NCBI GenBank assembly: GCA_001970855.1
Contig: LSSN01002024.1
Location: forward strand, 1-19,076
DNA from: Smittium culicis
Taxonomy: Eukaryota; Kickxellomycota; Harpellomycetes; Harpellales; Legeriomycetaceae
DNA length: 19,076 bases
Reading direction: 5' to 3'
Shown here: piece after piece, positions 18,021 through 19,076 of the stretch
How the letters are laid out: the number at the start of each line of letters is the position of its first letter
How positions within the stretch are numbered: position 1 is the stretch's first letter
Notes under the pieces: model-generated
Told to the model about the DNA's origin: nothing
Databases searched by the model: none
What the model saw: the letters and a program-made list of their open reading frames with translations, nothing else
Made by a program: the position numbers and the translations under genes

Positions 18021-18413
18021 TTTCACGAGAACAAATTAACATAATTATGCTGTAAAAAGTGCAGAATTTTGAAAAGATATAATTTAAAAAGTATTTATTA
18101 AAAATTGAACTTTAGAAAAGAGAGAGAGAAACTATAAAATATAAAAGCTATTAATCAAATATATAAAATAATGTCTATGAAATAACCTGCTATTAATTCA
18201 TTGGCCTATTTTTCTCAAGACTGATTCTATCAGTTACTATTCCTACTGGCTGTTTAATTGATCAAATATATTCAATCGCATTCGCTGGATTAACTATCAT
18301 TTATGTTATTGGCTAATCATAACTGGAATAGCCAATAAAATCATTATTAACTATAACTCTGTCAATACTTATCCAATTGACTCCAGAGTTTCTGTGCATA
18401 CTCATAATTATGA
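18021..18413 (+). other. Copy 3 3' tail and change of composition before the gypsy fragment
   Basis: The first ~110 bases resemble the LINE 3'UTR, with CTTTAG at about 18110-18115, followed by a short (GA)n tract (18118-18130). From about 18185 the sequence becomes less AT-rich. 18262-18459 is open for 65 codons (ending TGA 18457-18459) in a frame different from the pol frame that follows. It contains a mixed-composition stretch (NSVNTYPIDSRVSVHTHNYE) and may be an upstream piece of the gypsy polyprotein. I do not recognise it. Confidence 0.45.
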
Positions 18414-19076
18414 GTCCGTAATATTGCATCCAAAGCGACTTACGACCCTGTTTCTATGACGATCAAGCTATCAAACGACAGAAATTTCACGACTTTCAAA
18501 ATGATGCCCAGTGGACTACGAGCAACTGAATGGGCACCACTTGTTCTTGCTGCGAGTGCGATCGACTCTCTCCCAAAAACTGACCCTGAAACATCTGCGA
18601 TTCTTCGAGACGTAGCCACCTTATTCGATCCTACACCAACAGTCATAAAAACCGACTTTCCACATCTACTGCGATTAATGACTGACCAACCTGTGCACGC
18701 ACGAATGCGAAGATATTCGCCTGAAGAAACACGAACGCTTAGAGAACATGTACAGGAACTTTACAAAGCTGGCTACGCACGGCCGTCGACTTCGCCTTAT
18801 TCTGCGAATCCACTGATAGTCTCGAAAGCCGACTGAACACCGCGCGTGGTCATCAACTTTAGACCTCTGAACAAAGTGACAATAAGGGACGAATACCCTT
18901 TGCCAAGAATCGATGTAATTTTAAACCAGCTATTTGGATGCAGGTTCTATTCTAAACTCGACGTCATGAAAGCCTTCTACCAAATACCACTGCATCCAGA
19001 CTCGGTCGAAGCCTCAGCCTTTTCAACACCAGACGGACACCACGAGTTTCTTGTAATGCCACAAGGAATGTCAAAT
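18414..19076 (+). pseudogene. Ty3/gypsy-type LTR retrotransposon pol fragment: pre-RT linker and reverse transcriptase, cut by window end
   Basis: This fragment of a Ty3/gypsy polyprotein would have reverse-transcribed an LTR element. The frame is open from 18414 (first ATG 18456) to TGA 18834-18836 and then continues open in the same frame to the window edge. Motifs: VHARMRRYSPEE (the conserved entry before RT), AGYARPSTSPYSANPLIVSK, then after the stop VVINFRPLN, EYPLPRID, FYSKLDVMKAFYQIPL (motif A, Asp in KLD), AFSTPDGHHEFLVMP and QGMSN. The TGA lies in the conserved basic-acidic turn just before VVINF. Motif C lies beyond the window. Its GC content is near one half, against about a quarter for the LINE DNA, so it is either a later arrival or compositionally foreign. 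No LTR, protease active site or gag was recognised upstream. Confidence 0.9.

Larger units (their letters stand above)
10311..18130 (+). mobile_element. LINE copy 3: decayed and interrupted by three insertions
   Basis: The same family runs in the same order: ORF1 remnants (from about 11111), ORF2 start (12831), endonuclease pieces either side of a ~497-bp insert, RT pieces interrupted by a 115-bp insert and by a ~0.8-0.9-kb insert, thumb (16639-16824), C-terminal zinc motif (17594-17647), and CTTTAG in the tail (about 18110-18115). The distance from knuckle to ORF2 end is about 5.98 kb against 4.6 kb in copy 2. Removing the three inserts leaves about 4.45 kb, which supports reading this as one copy. 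The right end is approximate, since no clean A tail is seen. Confidence 0.75.

Overview
The window is eukaryotic repeat DNA. It holds no host gene that I can recognise, no tRNA or rRNA and no CRISPR. Almost all of it is very AT-rich and carries non-LTR (LINE) retrotransposons of the L1/Tx1 general type: ORF1 with a decayed CCHC knuckle, then ORF2 with an APE-type endonuclease, a reverse transcriptase and a C-terminal CX2CX8HX4C motif. The last ~650 bases are a compositionally different Ty3/gypsy pol fragment. Low GC and these element types would suit several AT-rich lineages (early-diverging fungi, microsporidia, some reduced parasitic animals). The sequence alone does not decide between them.

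Layout, all on the + strand. Copy 1 (1-~4650) lacks its 5' end. It has ORF1 (to 748) and ORF2 (777-4549) in long open blocks, broken by a few frameshifts and four TAA stops. Copy 2 (~4672-~10310) is the same family from ORF1 to the tail but is riddled with stops. Copy 3 (~10311-~18130) is also ORF1 to tail, equally decayed, and is interrupted by at least three secondary insertions: ~497 bp with a foldback, 115 bp with a 10-bp target-site duplication, and ~0.8-0.9 kb with a short unknown ORF. Subtracting these brings copy 3 to about the length of copy 2. A Ty3/gypsy pol fragment (18414-19076, running off the window) follows.

The three LINE copies are therefore head to tail. The 3'UTR/A-tail/T-rich junction is recognisably similar after copies 1 and 2. 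Decay rises from left to right: copy 1 is nearly intact, copy 2 is decayed, copy 3 is decayed and invaded. The copies diverge strongly, so this is not a recent segmental duplication. Serial insertion of a self-targeting or chromosome-end-targeting LINE, with newer copies added on the left, would give this order. That is an inference, and it is the most interesting feature of the window.

No element looks functional as written. Copy 1 keeps its RT catalytic motifs, but has a stop at the catalytic-Glu position of its endonuclease, two mutated zinc motifs and about five frameshifts. Copies 2 and 3 have lost RT or endonuclease catalytic residues. Homologies between copies were aligned by eye; no database search was possible.
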